Notes under the pieces: model-generated | What the model was told of the DNA's origin: nothing | The model's input: the letters and a program-made list of their open reading frames with translations, nothing else | Databases searched by the model: none | Shown here: piece after piece, positions 1 to 10,693 of the stretch | Numbering within the stretch: the stretch's first letter is position 1 | Layout: each line of letters opens with the position of its first letter | Made by a program: the position numbers and the translations under genes | Assembly (NCBI RefSeq): GCF_005502935.1 | Contig: NZ_SCMP01000001.1 | Span: 339,074 to 403,073 of the forward strand | Length of the DNA stretch: 64,000 nucleotides | Direction of reading: 5' to 3' | DNA from: Pseudomonas sp. 2FG | GTDB lineage: Bacteria > Pseudomonadota > Gammaproteobacteria > Pseudomonadales > Pseudomonadaceae

Positions 1-144
1 GACGATGATCATCGACAGCGGGTTGAGAATCGTCCAGGCGGCACCGAGCAACGAATTGCGATAACGCGTCTGGAACTCGCGCTTGACACTGCCCAGAACA
101 AAACCGCGGTAATTCCATACCGCGCGAGCCATGCCCACCGCCAT
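1..144 (-). CDS. wzm: ABC-2 type polysaccharide export permease, N-terminal part (window edge)
   Basis: Only the first 48 codons are in the window; the gene runs off the left end. The visible residues (YRNSLLGAAWTILNP preceded by a basic amphipathic stretch) are the usual start of Wzm/KpsM-type ABC-2 permeases that export O-polysaccharide across the inner membrane with an ATPase partner (Wzt), presumably just outside the window. The ATG overlaps the stop codon of the upstream GDP-mannose gene by one base (TAATG), so translation is probably coupled. The gene order rmd-gmd-wbpW-wzm matches the D-rhamnan (common polysaccharide antigen) locus of Pseudomonas aeruginosa. The family call is good; the exact substrate is inferred from neighbours. 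Confidence 0.8.
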   Translation of the reverse strand, partial: MAVGMARAVWNYRGFVLGSVKREFQTRYRNSLLGAAWTILNPLSMIIV

Positions 145-1583
145 TACAGAACCCTGCCGTATTGATCCTCGAAGCGCACGATGTCGTCTTCGCCCAAGTA
201 TTCGCCACTCTGCACCTCGATCATCACCAGATCGATCACCCCTGGGTTTTCCAGGCGGTGCTTGTGCCCGGCCGGGATGAAGGTTGACTCGTTGCTGTTG
301 ACCAGCTGCGGTTCACCACCGTTGACCACCTTGGCCATGCCTTGCACGACTATCCAGTGTTCGCTGCGGTGATGGTGCATCTGCAGCGACAGTGAGGCGC
401 CGGGTTTCACCACGATGCGTTTGATCTTGAAGCGCGGCCCTTCCTCGAGCACGGTGTAGGTACCCCAGGGGCGCGACACGGTGCGGTGCAGGCGATAGGC
501 CTCATGGTTCTCCGACTTCAAGCGCTTGGCCACCTGGCGCACCTCCTGCACCCGGTCGGCACGAGCCACCAGCACGGCATCGGCAGTCTCCACCACTATC
601 AGGTTGTCCACGCCCACGGTGGCGATCAGGCGGCCCTGGCTTTGTACATAGGTGTTGCGGCTATCGATGAAAATCGCATCGCCCTGGGCGCGGTTCTGCT
701 CGGCATCCGGTTCGACCAGTTGGCACAGGGCGCCCCATGAGCCGATGTCGCTCCAGTCGAATGCCGCCGGCACCACCGCCACCTTCGCTGAGCGCTCCAT
801 CACCGCATAGTCGATGGAAATGTCCGGCAATGCGGCGAAGCTCGCGCCGTGCAGCTCCTGCACCTGCACCGCGGCGCTGTCCTGCAGCGGACTCTGTGCC
901 ACACAGGCGCGGGCTAGCTCGAGCAACTCCGAAGCATGCTCCTGCAACTCGCGGATCAGGCTGCCGGCGGTAAAGCAGAACATGCCGGAGTTCCACAGAA
1001 AACGACCACTGTCGAGGTACTCTTGGGCCGTCACGCTATCGGGCTTTTCGACGAAGCGTTTTACTTGGCAGCCACCGAGCTCATCCAGTGGCTCCCCGAC
1101 TTCGATGTAGCCGAAACCGGTCTCCGGTGCGTTCGGCCGAATACCGTAAGTGACCAGATAACCCTGACGGGCCAAGGCTACCGCATGCTCGGTGGCTGTT
1201 TTGAACTCCGCCAGGTTGTGGATCAGGTGATCCGCCGCCATCACCACCAGCACCGCATCCTCGCCCTGCTCGGCCGCCAAGGCCAAGGCGGCCACGGCAA
1301 TCGCCGGCGCAGTGTTGCGCCCCTGCGGCTCCAGCAGAAAACGCGCGCGCCGGCCAGTCAGTTTGGCTTCGGCGAAATGCTCCTTGCTTTCGAAATAGTG
1401 CTCGCGGTTGGTCACCGTGACGATCTCGCCACCCTCGGCAATCAGCCCGGCGGCACGCAGGTAGGTCTTCAGTAGCAGCGACTGGCCATCCGGCAGGCGC
1501 ATGAACGGCTTCGGATGCCCTTCGCGGGATACCGGCCACAAGCGGGTACCCGCGCCACCGGAGAGAATGACGGGAATGATCAT
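144..1583 (-). CDS. wbpW: mannose-1-phosphate guanylyltransferase / mannose-6-phosphate isomerase
   Basis: A bifunctional type II PMI-GMP enzyme of about 479 residues that makes GDP-D-mannose. The N-terminal nucleotidyltransferase half carries the pyrophosphorylase signature (LSGGAGTRLWPVSR followed by HPKPF). The C-terminal half is a cupin isomerase domain with metal-binding histidines in QMHHHRSEHW. I place the start at the ATG at 1583 because an AAGGAG sits about 10 bases upstream inside the last codons of gmd; a GTG eight codons earlier is possible but lacks such a site. It lies 7 bp after gmd and overlaps wzm by one base. Paralogues include algA, pslB and manC; the context with rmd/gmd/wzm favours the wbpW role in D-rhamnan synthesis. 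Confidence 0.9.
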   Translation of the reverse strand: MIIPVILSGGAGTRLWPVSREGHPKPFMRLPDGQSLLLKTYLRAAGLIAEGGEIVTVTNREHYFESKEHFAEAKLTGRRARFLLEPQGRNTAPAIAVAALALAAEQGEDAVLVVMAADHLIHNLAEFKTATEHAVALARQGYLVTYGIRPNAPETGFGYIEVGEPLDELGGCQVKRFVEKPDSVTAQEYLDSGRFLWNSGMFCFTAGSLIRELQEHASELLELARACVAQSPLQDSAAVQVQELHGASFAALPDISIDYAVMERSAKVAVVPAAFDWSDIGSWGALCQLVEPDAEQNRAQGDAIFIDSRNTYVQSQGRLIATVGVDNLIVVETADAVLVARADRVQEVRQVAKRLKSENHEAYRLHRTVSRPWGTYTVLEEGPRFKIKRIVVKPGASLSLQMHHHRSEHWIVVQGMAKVVNGGEPQLVNSNESTFIPAGHKHRLENPGVIDLVMIEVQSGEYLGEDDIVRFEDQYGRVL

Positions 1584-1590
1584 GGCCGCT

Positions 1591-3475
<1,885 letters not shown>

Positions 3476-3479
<4 letters not shown>

Positions 3480-4663
3480 AGCTGGGCGGCTCTCTGGGCG
3501 CTTGCGTCAAGCGGTGGCGCTGAAGTGTCTGGTTGCAGGCGCCGCCGGGCGATCTCCGCGCCTTTTCTGCGCAAGGGCTGTTCGATCAGGCGGTAGTTCA
3601 ACTCGCATAGCACCACGATAAAGAATGCTGCGGTAAGGAGTAGTTCGGCAGTCAGTCCGCCGTTGAACTCCAGGCCCTGTGTAGGGGCATAGCGCTGCCA
3701 TATTTCTATGCTTATGTGATATGCCGGAAAATGGATCACATACATCCCGTAGGAGCGGGACCCCATCCACTGCAAGAAACTAGAAAGCAAGGGCGGGCTA
3801 AAGATATAACCAGCATTGAAGCTGGCCATAAATACCAGAAGAGCGGAAACAATGGCGATCAACCCCACCGCTATCGGCGTCGCAATCATCTGTCCCGGAA
3901 TCGCGCCGAGCATATACAACAACAGCAAGTTGAGTCCCAACACTCGAATTGGAGAACCCTTGAGAAATACCGGCTCATACTGCTTGTAGATCAGCGAGCG
4001 TGAAAACATGCAGATCAACACCCCCCACATCATTGCATCCAGGCGGAATGACGCCGCTAGCGCGCTGCCAGGTGAGCCAAATGGGTTTCGATCGATGAGA
4101 AACTGGAAAGCAATTAATGCCAACAGCACAATTACCCGCCAGCGTGGGCTGGTTACAAAAAGAAGAAATAGCGGAAAAATAAAATAGAACTGCTCTTCAA
4201 GCCCCAGGCTCCAGTAAACCGGGTTCGGCCCCAACGTCGCGCCGTATTGATTGGCCAGATTCCCGCTAAACGTCATGACCGCAATTAGGCTGCGCAGGTT
4301 GTCGTACCAAGAACCGAAAACGCCGGATTGATTGAAAAAGATCGAGAGAAGCAGCGGGATCAGAATCCACAGCCAGGCTGTGGGCAGAAGGCGGTAGATC
4401 CGGCGAATCCAGAAACTTTGTGCAGCCAACCAGAACTCGCCTTTGTCCCTGCGCTCATCGAAAAAATCGAGATATGCCTTGCTGACTACATAGCCTGAGA
4501 TGCAGAAGAACAGATCGACACCGCTCCATGGCATGTACACCGCGAACAGTGTATTTAAAAACGTTTGATGGAAAGGCAGCAAAATCGGCAGGTGACTAAG
4601 TAATGTCAGACCAATGGCAATGGCCCGCAGGTATTCGATTTCAAGATTCTTCTTACTGCTCAT
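3476..4663 (-). CDS. acyltransferase family 3 membrane protein (OafA/YrhL type), copy A
   Basis: About 395 residues with roughly ten hydrophobic segments. The N-terminus IEYLRAIAIGL followed by HLP and a FFCISGY element is the classic acyltransferase-3 (O-acetyltransferase) opening. The family moves acetyl or similar groups onto extracytoplasmic sugars in the inner membrane. I use the ATG at 4663; a TTG two codons earlier is the longer alternative. It overlaps rmd by 4 bp. It is paralogous to the acyltransferase at 5523-6713, and each copy follows a methyltransferase gene, so the pair looks like a tandem block duplication. A role in decorating the rhamnan is inferred from position only; the acyl group and acceptor cannot be read from sequence. 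Confidence 0.85.
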
Positions 4664-4683
4664 CTTCAAGATTTCACACGTCG

Positions 4684-5520
4684 TTAGAGGTCAGGTTTAC
4701 GGGCAATGATCGCCTGGCTCTTTGGCATCGCCTCGTCCAACGCTTTCTTGATGCGCGGGCCGTCGGGCATCGACAGCAGCATGTTCCAGGTGTGGGTCCA
4801 GCTCTCCAACAGCGGGTGCCAGGGCGGCGAGAGATCCTGCTTGCAGGCCCAGAACAAGAACCACCAGATCGACCAGTAGAAACCGTAATCGGCACGCCGC
4901 TCGATGACCAGACCGGCATCCAGGATCAGTTGTTCGAACTCCTCGCGCTGGAATACCCGGATGTGGTTCGGGTGTTCAAAATAGGCGGCCGGTGCCAGCT
5001 TCTTCTGCACACTCTCGCCGAGGGGATCGGGCACGGTAATCAGGAACTGCGCGCCGGGCCGCGCCACCCGCACCAGTTCGGCCATGAACTGGGCCGGATC
5101 GTCCACATGCTCGAGTACTTCCATCGCAATAATCTTGTTCGCCCGCGCAGCCGGCAGCGGAATCGGATTCGCATCGGTGACCAGGGGAATCACAGCTCGG
5201 GCCGGCGACTGCTTCAGCATCGCCTCGACCGCCGCAACCTTCTCGGCGTCAATGTCGGCGAAGATCACTTCCGCCCCGCGCTCCGCGCAGAACTGGGCGA
5301 AAGGCCCATCGCCGCAACCGATGTCCAGCACAGTGTCTTCGGCATTGATCGGGAAGCCTTCGAACAGCTCACCGCTGTCACGGCGGAACCAGCCACTCAA
5401 GTAGGCATCCGTCAGCGTCGAATTGTCGGGTATCTCCTGGGTATCTTGTGTCGCCTCTGCCGGTAAAGGAGCCGGCTCGGCAGGGGTGGGACGTATGAGC
5501 CGTTTCAGGGATTCCAGCAT
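4684..5520 (-). CDS. class I SAM-dependent methyltransferase, copy A
   Basis: A 278-residue cytoplasmic protein with the SAM-binding motif I VLDIGCGDGPFAQFC near residue 65, an acidic residue ending strand 2 (IFADID), and a motif II-like segment NKIIAMEVLEHVDDP typical of Methyltransf_11/UbiE-like enzymes. The start follows from an in-frame ATG two bases after the upstream acyltransferase stop. It closely resembles the methyltransferase at 6715-7605, for example in the shared GFPINAEDTVLDIGCG-like block and the C-terminal PKSQ-x-I-x-ARKP element. In rhamnan/mannan O-antigens a methyl group at the non-reducing end can mark chain termination; that role is possible here but not shown by the sequence. 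Confidence 0.85.
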   Translation of the reverse strand: MLESLKRLIRPTPAEPAPLPAEATQDTQEIPDNSTLTDAYLSGWFRRDSGELFEGFPINAEDTVLDIGCGDGPFAQFCAERGAEVIFADIDAEKVAAVEAMLKQSPARAVIPLVTDANPIPLPAARANKIIAMEVLEHVDDPAQFMAELVRVARPGAQFLITVPDPLGESVQKKLAPAAYFEHPNHIRVFQREEFEQLILDAGLVIERRADYGFYWSIWWFLFWACKQDLSPPWHPLLESWTHTWNMLLSMPDGPRIKKALDEAMPKSQAIIARKPDL

Positions 5521-5522
5521 GA

Positions 5523-6713
5523 CTAGACCTTAGCAGTGAGTTCGGCGGAGGAAATAGCTACGGCGCCCAGGAGAGCCGCTTCGGAGCCGTTGTCGTGGCG
5601 TGCGGGCCGCAGTACCCGTGCGGCCACAACGGCGCCGCGCCTACGCAGCGGCGTCTCGAGCAGGCGGAAATTCAATTCCGCCGCCACCAGCAATATGACC
5701 AGAGCACAGGCCAGGTAGGCGGCCGTAAGTTGAACGGAGGCGACCTGCTCGGGATAGACGCGATAAAACAGCTCGCGCGTGGCGTAGAAGGCCGGTACAT
5801 GGATCAGGTAGATCGCGTAGGAACGTTCGCCTATCCAGACCAGCAGCGCCTTGAGTCGGCCAGGAGGTAACAGTAGGTCACGGTCATAGGAGGCCATCAG
5901 GACCAATAGCGCCGACAGTACGGCGATGATGCCGAGAGCATAACGGGTCAGGTCGAGAAGACTGCTGAGCAGCGCCATGACACCGACGCAGCCCAGCACG
6001 AGCACCATACGCCCCAGCCCGCCCAAGGCGGAGAACACCGGCAGTATGGCCTGCCACGAGGCCTTGCCACTCCATAGGGCGAGCAAAATGCCTAGCGCAA
6101 GCGCATCGGTGCGGAACATCATCAGGTAAAGATGCTGACGGGGTAGGCAGATCTGCACCAGCGCGATGGCTATCAGCAACCAGACCAAGCGGCGCCTGAA
6201 CAGCACGACCAGGAAGGGAAACAGCAGATAGAACTGCTCCTCCAGCGATAGACTCCAGTAGACGAAACTGGCGCCGAACTCGCGCACCATGAAAGTCTGC
6301 GCGAACCGCACATTGGCGTACTGAAAAATTCCAGCAAAGGTCGCCTGCAAGTTGGCCTCGTAGCTGCCAAACGCGTCACTCCGATTGAATACCAGTACCG
6401 CCAGCAGAATCACGCCCAGCCACAGCCAGGCTGAGGGCCAGATACGCCAGATCCGCCGCACCCAGAACGCTAGCATGGTCTTCCAGGCTGCCGCCCGATC
6501 GGGCGCGCCGAGCAGGCGCGGGATCAGGTCGCGGGCGATGACAAAACCAGACACGGCGAAAAACAGATCGACCCCGAACATGCCTCCAAGGTAGGCATAC
6601 AGCACCTCCAGCGTCGGCGATGCCCAAGGGAACAGGTTCGCTGTATGCTGAAACACCACGAACAGCACGGCGATCGCCCGCAGCACCTCAATGTCGGCGA
6701 TACGCCTACTCAT
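5523..6713 (-). CDS. acyltransferase family 3 membrane protein (OafA/YrhL type), copy B
   Basis: About 396 residues with multiple transmembrane segments. The acyltransferase-3 start signature IEVLRAIAVLFVVFQH is at residues 8-23, followed by a FAVSGFVI element. I place the start at the ATG at 6713, immediately after the upstream methyltransferase stop and with a GGAG upstream; longer in-frame starts would overlap that gene. It is similar in organisation to the copy at 3476-4663, including the WSLSLEEQFYLLFPFLV-type segment (WSLGLEEQFYFIFPLFL in the other). The expected role is O-acylation of a surface polysaccharide, with substrate unknown. Confidence 0.85.
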   Translation of the reverse strand: MSRRIADIEVLRAIAVLFVVFQHTANLFPWASPTLEVLYAYLGGMFGVDLFFAVSGFVIARDLIPRLLGAPDRAAAWKTMLAFWVRRIWRIWPSAWLWLGVILLAVLVFNRSDAFGSYEANLQATFAGIFQYANVRFAQTFMVREFGASFVYWSLSLEEQFYLLFPFLVVLFRRRLVWLLIAIALVQICLPRQHLYLMMFRTDALALGILLALWSGKASWQAILPVFSALGGLGRMVLVLGCVGVMALLSSLLDLTRYALGIIAVLSALLVLMASYDRDLLLPPGRLKALLVWIGERSYAIYLIHVPAFYATRELFYRVYPEQVASVQLTAAYLACALVILLVAAELNFRLLETPLRRRGAVVAARVLRPARHDNGSEAALLGAVAISSAELTAKV

Positions 6714-6714
6714 C

Positions 6715-7605
6715 TCAGCGATTCTCCGGCTTGCGCGCAACAATCACCTGGCTTTTCGGCAGCAACTGATCCAGCGCCTGCTTCATCGGTGCCGCCTCTG
6801 GCATCTTGATGACCTGGTGCCAAAGCTTGGCCCAGTCATTCAGCAACGGTGGATAGGGTGGTTTCACGAAGTCGTGAGAGGCTCCGTCAAGCTCGAAGCC
6901 TTCCGCCTTGGCAGAAATCCAGAACAGGAACATCCAGAGGGTCCAATAGAAGCCGTAGGCATCACGGCGGACAATCTCCAGCCCGGCATCGGTGACCAAG
7001 CGAGCAAAGGCCTCACGCTCGAAAATGTGGATGTGATTCGGCTGCTTGAAATGGGAGGGGGGAGCGATGATTTTCTGAATGTTTTCGCCAACCGGATCCG
7101 GCACGGCCAACAGGTACAGGGCTCCTGGCTGCCCGACCCGTACCAGTTCGCACATAAAGGCGGCGGGGTCTTCGACGTGCTCCAGCACTTCCATGGAGAT
7201 CACCCGCGACATGCTGGCATCCGCCACCGGTAGCGGGAGGCTGTCGGACACAAAACCTTCTGCCTTGCGCGCCGGCGTCTGCGCAACCCTGGCGTGCAGC
7301 GATTCGATCTTTTCCGCGACCACGTCGGTGAATACTACGTGTGCGCCGCGGTTGGCGCAGAACAGCGTGGCGCCACCGGCGCCGCAGCCGACATCCAGCA
7401 CAGCGTCTTCGGCGCTGATCGGAAAACCTCTGAACAGCTCGTTACTATCGCCCAGGTACCAGCCACTCTGCACTGCATCGACCAAGCCGCAGTCGCGGGA
7501 GTCGACGAAGTCCGGCTGACTGGAAGTCTCCTTCCAGATCTCTTCGATGGAGCGCGGGTCGCTTTCCATCCCGGCCAGGCGGCGGAATAAATCGAATTGA
7601 TTCAT
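6715..7605 (-). CDS. class I SAM-dependent methyltransferase, copy B
   Basis: A 296-residue methyltransferase with SAM motif I VLDVGCGAGGATLFC and a following VFTDV strand. It shows the same SMEVLEHVEDP segment and the same C-terminal K-S-Q-V-I-V-ARKP ending as the copy at 4684-5520, so the two are paralogues. It overlaps the upstream glycosyltransferase by 4 bp (ATGA) and is followed directly by acyltransferase copy B. It is likely cytoplasmic and may modify either a nucleotide sugar or the growing glycan; the context supports polysaccharide decoration but not a specific position. Confidence 0.85.
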   Translation of the reverse strand: MNQFDLFRRLAGMESDPRSIEEIWKETSSQPDFVDSRDCGLVDAVQSGWYLGDSNELFRGFPISAEDAVLDVGCGAGGATLFCANRGAHVVFTDVVAEKIESLHARVAQTPARKAEGFVSDSLPLPVADASMSRVISMEVLEHVEDPAAFMCELVRVGQPGALYLLAVPDPVGENIQKIIAPPSHFKQPNHIHIFEREAFARLVTDAGLEIVRRDAYGFYWTLWMFLFWISAKAEGFELDGASHDFVKPPYPPLLNDWAKLWHQVIKMPEAAPMKQALDQLLPKSQVIVARKPENR

Positions 7606-9167
7606 TGGCTGAGCGCCTCGTCAAGGTTCAGGAAATCCTCCAAGCGCGTCATGGCAACCGCTTGGGAGCAGTGTCCGCGCATGCGTTCGATCGCAGCAGC
7701 CGACATCTGTGTGTAGCGCGATGGCTCGTTGCGCACGCACTGGTAGGCCGCACAATAGGCACGAACCAGTGAGGCCCAGTCGATTTGGTGGCGACAGGTC
7801 CGATAGGCCAGGCGAGGATCGTGCGACCAGGCCGTCGCGTCCAGCCAGCTATCGACAACAAAGGCCACTTCACTGTCGATGTAGTCAAGCATCGCCGAAT
7901 GGCGCGGCGCGATCGCCGGTTTACCGCAGGAGAGAAACTCCATCAACGGCAGGCATTGCCCCTCGCCGTGTGAGGCGTTGACCACAAAAGCGCTGGCGCG
8001 TATCAGGCTGTCGAATTCGGCCTTTTCAAGAAACCCCTGCAGCAACACCACTCGGCACTTGAACTTGGGCATCCGCGCCATGCACATCAGCATGTCATTC
8101 AGCGCAGATTGGTACTCGTGGTGGCCGAGTTTGAACACCAGCGTGGCGTCCGCAGTATCCTTGAATGCCGCGCAAAAAGCCGTGAGCATGTCGACCCAGT
8201 TCTTGCGCCCATCGTAGGGGTTGAACAGTGCCGTGAACACGACACCTGAAAGCTCAAAGCTACATTCGTTCAATACCCATTGTGGTGTCCGTGGGTTGAC
8301 TCCCGACTTGGGCAGTGAGGAGGGCTCAACCGGATTACGCGGTTCGAGTCGCTTGTCGTCAGACTCTATCACCAGCTCTACTGCTGTCGGTGCGGCTAAC
8401 TGAGCAGGATCGGGCAACCAGGGCAGGAGCTCGCGCAGGACGCGTAAATACCATTCGCCAAGATAGCGACGGCTAATCTGCAGCCGTGATTGCTGGCGGG
8501 ATGGTTGAATTACCTGCGTTGCTGTTTGGGCAGCAGGCGGGCTGTCCGTTTGCTCGCGAGTTCTTGCAGCAGCGACAGCCTTGGCCACCGCGTCGGGGCC
8601 AGGCATATAGGGTTCGAGGGCAACATCGTGGGTATCCAATACCACGCCCGAGCGCACCCGGATCCGCATGCCCTGCTGCAGCGGCTGGACCGCCGGCTGT
8701 TCGCGCAGTGACTGGTACTTGTCCCATACCGGCGAAGGGATGGAAATCACCGGGAAGCTCTCGCCCATTTCAGCTTTTACCGCTTGGACGGTGAGGCCTG
8801 AATGGGTAATACCGCGACCGCATTTTTCCAGCACATAACGCCAGTCCTGGCTCAGCTCATCCAGCCAGTGCTCATTCGGGATGCTGTCGAATTCCCAGGC
8901 GAAGACCGGGATCGTCGGGCAACGCAAGTTGAGAGGCGTTTTTTGCGGTGGAGAGAATGAAAGAAACAGGCAGCGCTCGCCAGCCGCGCAGGCCTCATCG
9001 TATAACCGATCGACCTCCACTTCGGGCCGCTCAATGACTTGCACATCCCCCAGCTCCTGCAGCACCGGCATGAAGTCGCGCAGGACAAAGTAATAGCTGT
9101 ACTCTGGCAAACCCAGGCTTACCGCAATTCGCGCTGCAGTGATTTCCGAATAGACCAGGAACTTCAT
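7602..9167 (-). CDS. glycosyltransferase family 4-like protein, copy 2
   Basis: A 521-residue protein whose C-terminal half is a GT-B glycosyltransferase group 1 domain. The nucleotide-sugar E-x7-E element is visible as GEGQCLPLMEF followed by CGKPAIAP, and GRKNW lies at the start of the domain. The N-terminal half (residues 1-150) contains FAWEFDSIPNEHW, also present in the neighbouring paralogue. A variable linker of about 130 residues (roughly 190-320), rich in Gln, Pro and Ala, separates the two. It overlaps both neighbours by 4 bp. As I recall, the corresponding P. aeruginosa genes (PA5455/PA5456) contribute to common polysaccharide antigen synthesis; that assignment here is by synteny and needs an alignment. 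Confidence 0.8.
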   Translation of the reverse strand: MKFLVYSEITAARIAVSLGLPEYSYYFVLRDFMPVLQELGDVQVIERPEVEVDRLYDEACAAGERCLFLSFSPPQKTPLNLRCPTIPVFAWEFDSIPNEHWLDELSQDWRYVLEKCGRGITHSGLTVQAVKAEMGESFPVISIPSPVWDKYQSLREQPAVQPLQQGMRIRVRSGVVLDTHDVALEPYMPGPDAVAKAVAAARTREQTDSPPAAQTATQVIQPSRQQSRLQISRRYLGEWYLRVLRELLPWLPDPAQLAAPTAVELVIESDDKRLEPRNPVEPSSLPKSGVNPRTPQWVLNECSFELSGVVFTALFNPYDGRKNWVDMLTAFCAAFKDTADATLVFKLGHHEYQSALNDMLMCMARMPKFKCRVVLLQGFLEKAEFDSLIRASAFVVNASHGEGQCLPLMEFLSCGKPAIAPRHSAMLDYIDSEVAFVVDSWLDATAWSHDPRLAYRTCRHQIDWASLVRAYCAAYQCVRNEPSRYTQMSAAAIERMRGHCSQAVAMTRLEDFLNLDEALSQ

Positions 9168-10693
9168 AGGTCCAGACTCTTTGGCGTCCAGACTTCTGGT
9201 TTCGCAGCCCCGGCAGTCAGAACCTTGTGCAAGAATGCCTTGAGCGCTTCACTGACGCGCTCAACCGCGGCAAAACTGCGCATCTGCTGGTAAGCATTGC
9301 TCGACATGCTTTGATAGTGCGCGGGGTTGTTACGTGCCACCAGATAGCTGCTCTGGAAGGCTTCCAGCAATGATTGCCAATTGAGTCGATGCCGGTGCGT
9401 GAACAGCATGCCAGTGGGGTCGTGCGGCCAACAGGTTGGCTCCAGCGAGTACTTGAGAACGAAGGCTACCTGCTCGTTCAGATAATCCGCCATTGCCGTG
9501 TGGTCCGGAGCAATTACCGGCTTGCCACTCGAGAGGAACTCCATCAATGGCAAGCACAGCCCTTCACCGGACGAGGCGTTCACGTAGTAACTGCTGGCAC
9601 TGATGAGCGCCTGGTATTGCTCGTCCTCCAGGAAGCCGTGCAGCACCACCACACGACAACGGAAAGGAGCCAGACGCGACAACAGCGTCATCAGGACGAC
9701 GCGGTAGTGCTCCAGATCGTGATGGATCATTTTCACGATCAGCGTGGCATCGTCGGTGTCCTTGAAAGCCCAGCAAAATGCGGTAATCAGATCGACCCAG
9801 TTCTTGCGCCCGTCAGCCGGGTTGAGCACGGTGGTGTAGACGACTCCATTGACGCCGATGAGGCGTGGCTCAGGTTTGGCTTCGGGCTCCTCTGGTTGTT
9901 GCGGCTCATCAGGCTCCTGCGGTTCCAGGAGCGGCTCATTTGACGACTGAGAAATAGCCGCAACGGGCTCAAGAGGCCGGTGAATCTCGCGCCACCACCC
10001 CGTCAGCAGCGCTTTGCTGAGCTGCCAGGCCTCGACGCGGCGAGTTGCAGACGAAAGATCGAGCTCTGCTGCAGGCTCGGGCGCTTCCGTAGCAGGCTCT
10101 GGCGCTTTCGCAGCAGGTTCTGGCTTGCGTACCAGACCATCCGCGGAGAGTCCCAAAACCGGGCTGTCGATGACGATGCCGGCAAATGGAAACTGGCGAG
10201 CCCCTAGATCAGGAGAAAGTCCATCCTGAGATGCAAGGCAGGCATAACGATCCCAAATCGGTGCAGGTAGGGCAATAACAGGAAAACTTCCTTGCATTGC
10301 GTTATCCACCAGCAGGGCCGTCTCCTGACTGGTAGTGATCGCGCCAATGGTATGGGCGAACACATGACGCCAATCGTTCCGGGGATCCTCGTCCCAGGCC
10401 ATGGAAGGCAGGCTATCGAACTCCCAAGCGAACACAGTAGCCGTCGGACATTCCAAACCCAACGGAACTTGGTGCGGCGGACTGAAGTTCAGAAAAATGA
10501 TTGGCTGCCCTTCCGCGCGGTAGCGCGCATAAAGCGATTCGATTTCAACCAGACTTTTAACCAGGATGACCGTACCGATTTGCTCAAGCGCGGGCATAAA
10601 GTCTTTCATCAGAAAAAAATAGCTGTATTCAGGCTTGCCCAGAGAAGCCTGGATGGTCGATTGGTCGATTTTTGAACCAACAAGAATGATCAT
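9164..10693 (-). CDS. glycosyltransferase family 4-like protein, copy 1
   Basis: A 509-residue paralogue of the next gene downstream and the first gene of the long minus-strand operon. N-terminal features are shared (YSYFF then DFMPALEQIG, FLNFSPPHQVP, FAWEFDSLP). The C-terminal GT-B domain has GRKNW and the E-x7-E segment GEGLCLPLMEF. Residues about 200-285 are a low-complexity Pro/Glu/Ala linker, including repeated EPA/APEPA units and an EPQEPDEPQQPEEPE stretch, probably unstructured. The promoter should lie in the 900-bp non-coding stretch upstream. The pair looks like a tandem duplication with divergent linkers. Confidence 0.8.
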   Translation of the reverse strand: MIILVGSKIDQSTIQASLGKPEYSYFFLMKDFMPALEQIGTVILVKSLVEIESLYARYRAEGQPIIFLNFSPPHQVPLGLECPTATVFAWEFDSLPSMAWDEDPRNDWRHVFAHTIGAITTSQETALLVDNAMQGSFPVIALPAPIWDRYACLASQDGLSPDLGARQFPFAGIVIDSPVLGLSADGLVRKPEPAAKAPEPATEAPEPAAELDLSSATRRVEAWQLSKALLTGWWREIHRPLEPVAAISQSSNEPLLEPQEPDEPQQPEEPEAKPEPRLIGVNGVVYTTVLNPADGRKNWVDLITAFCWAFKDTDDATLIVKMIHHDLEHYRVVLMTLLSRLAPFRCRVVVLHGFLEDEQYQALISASSYYVNASSGEGLCLPLMEFLSSGKPVIAPDHTAMADYLNEQVAFVLKYSLEPTCWPHDPTGMLFTHRHRLNWQSLLEAFQSSYLVARNNPAHYQSMSSNAYQQMRSFAAVERVSEALKAFLHKVLTAGAAKPEVWTPKSLDL

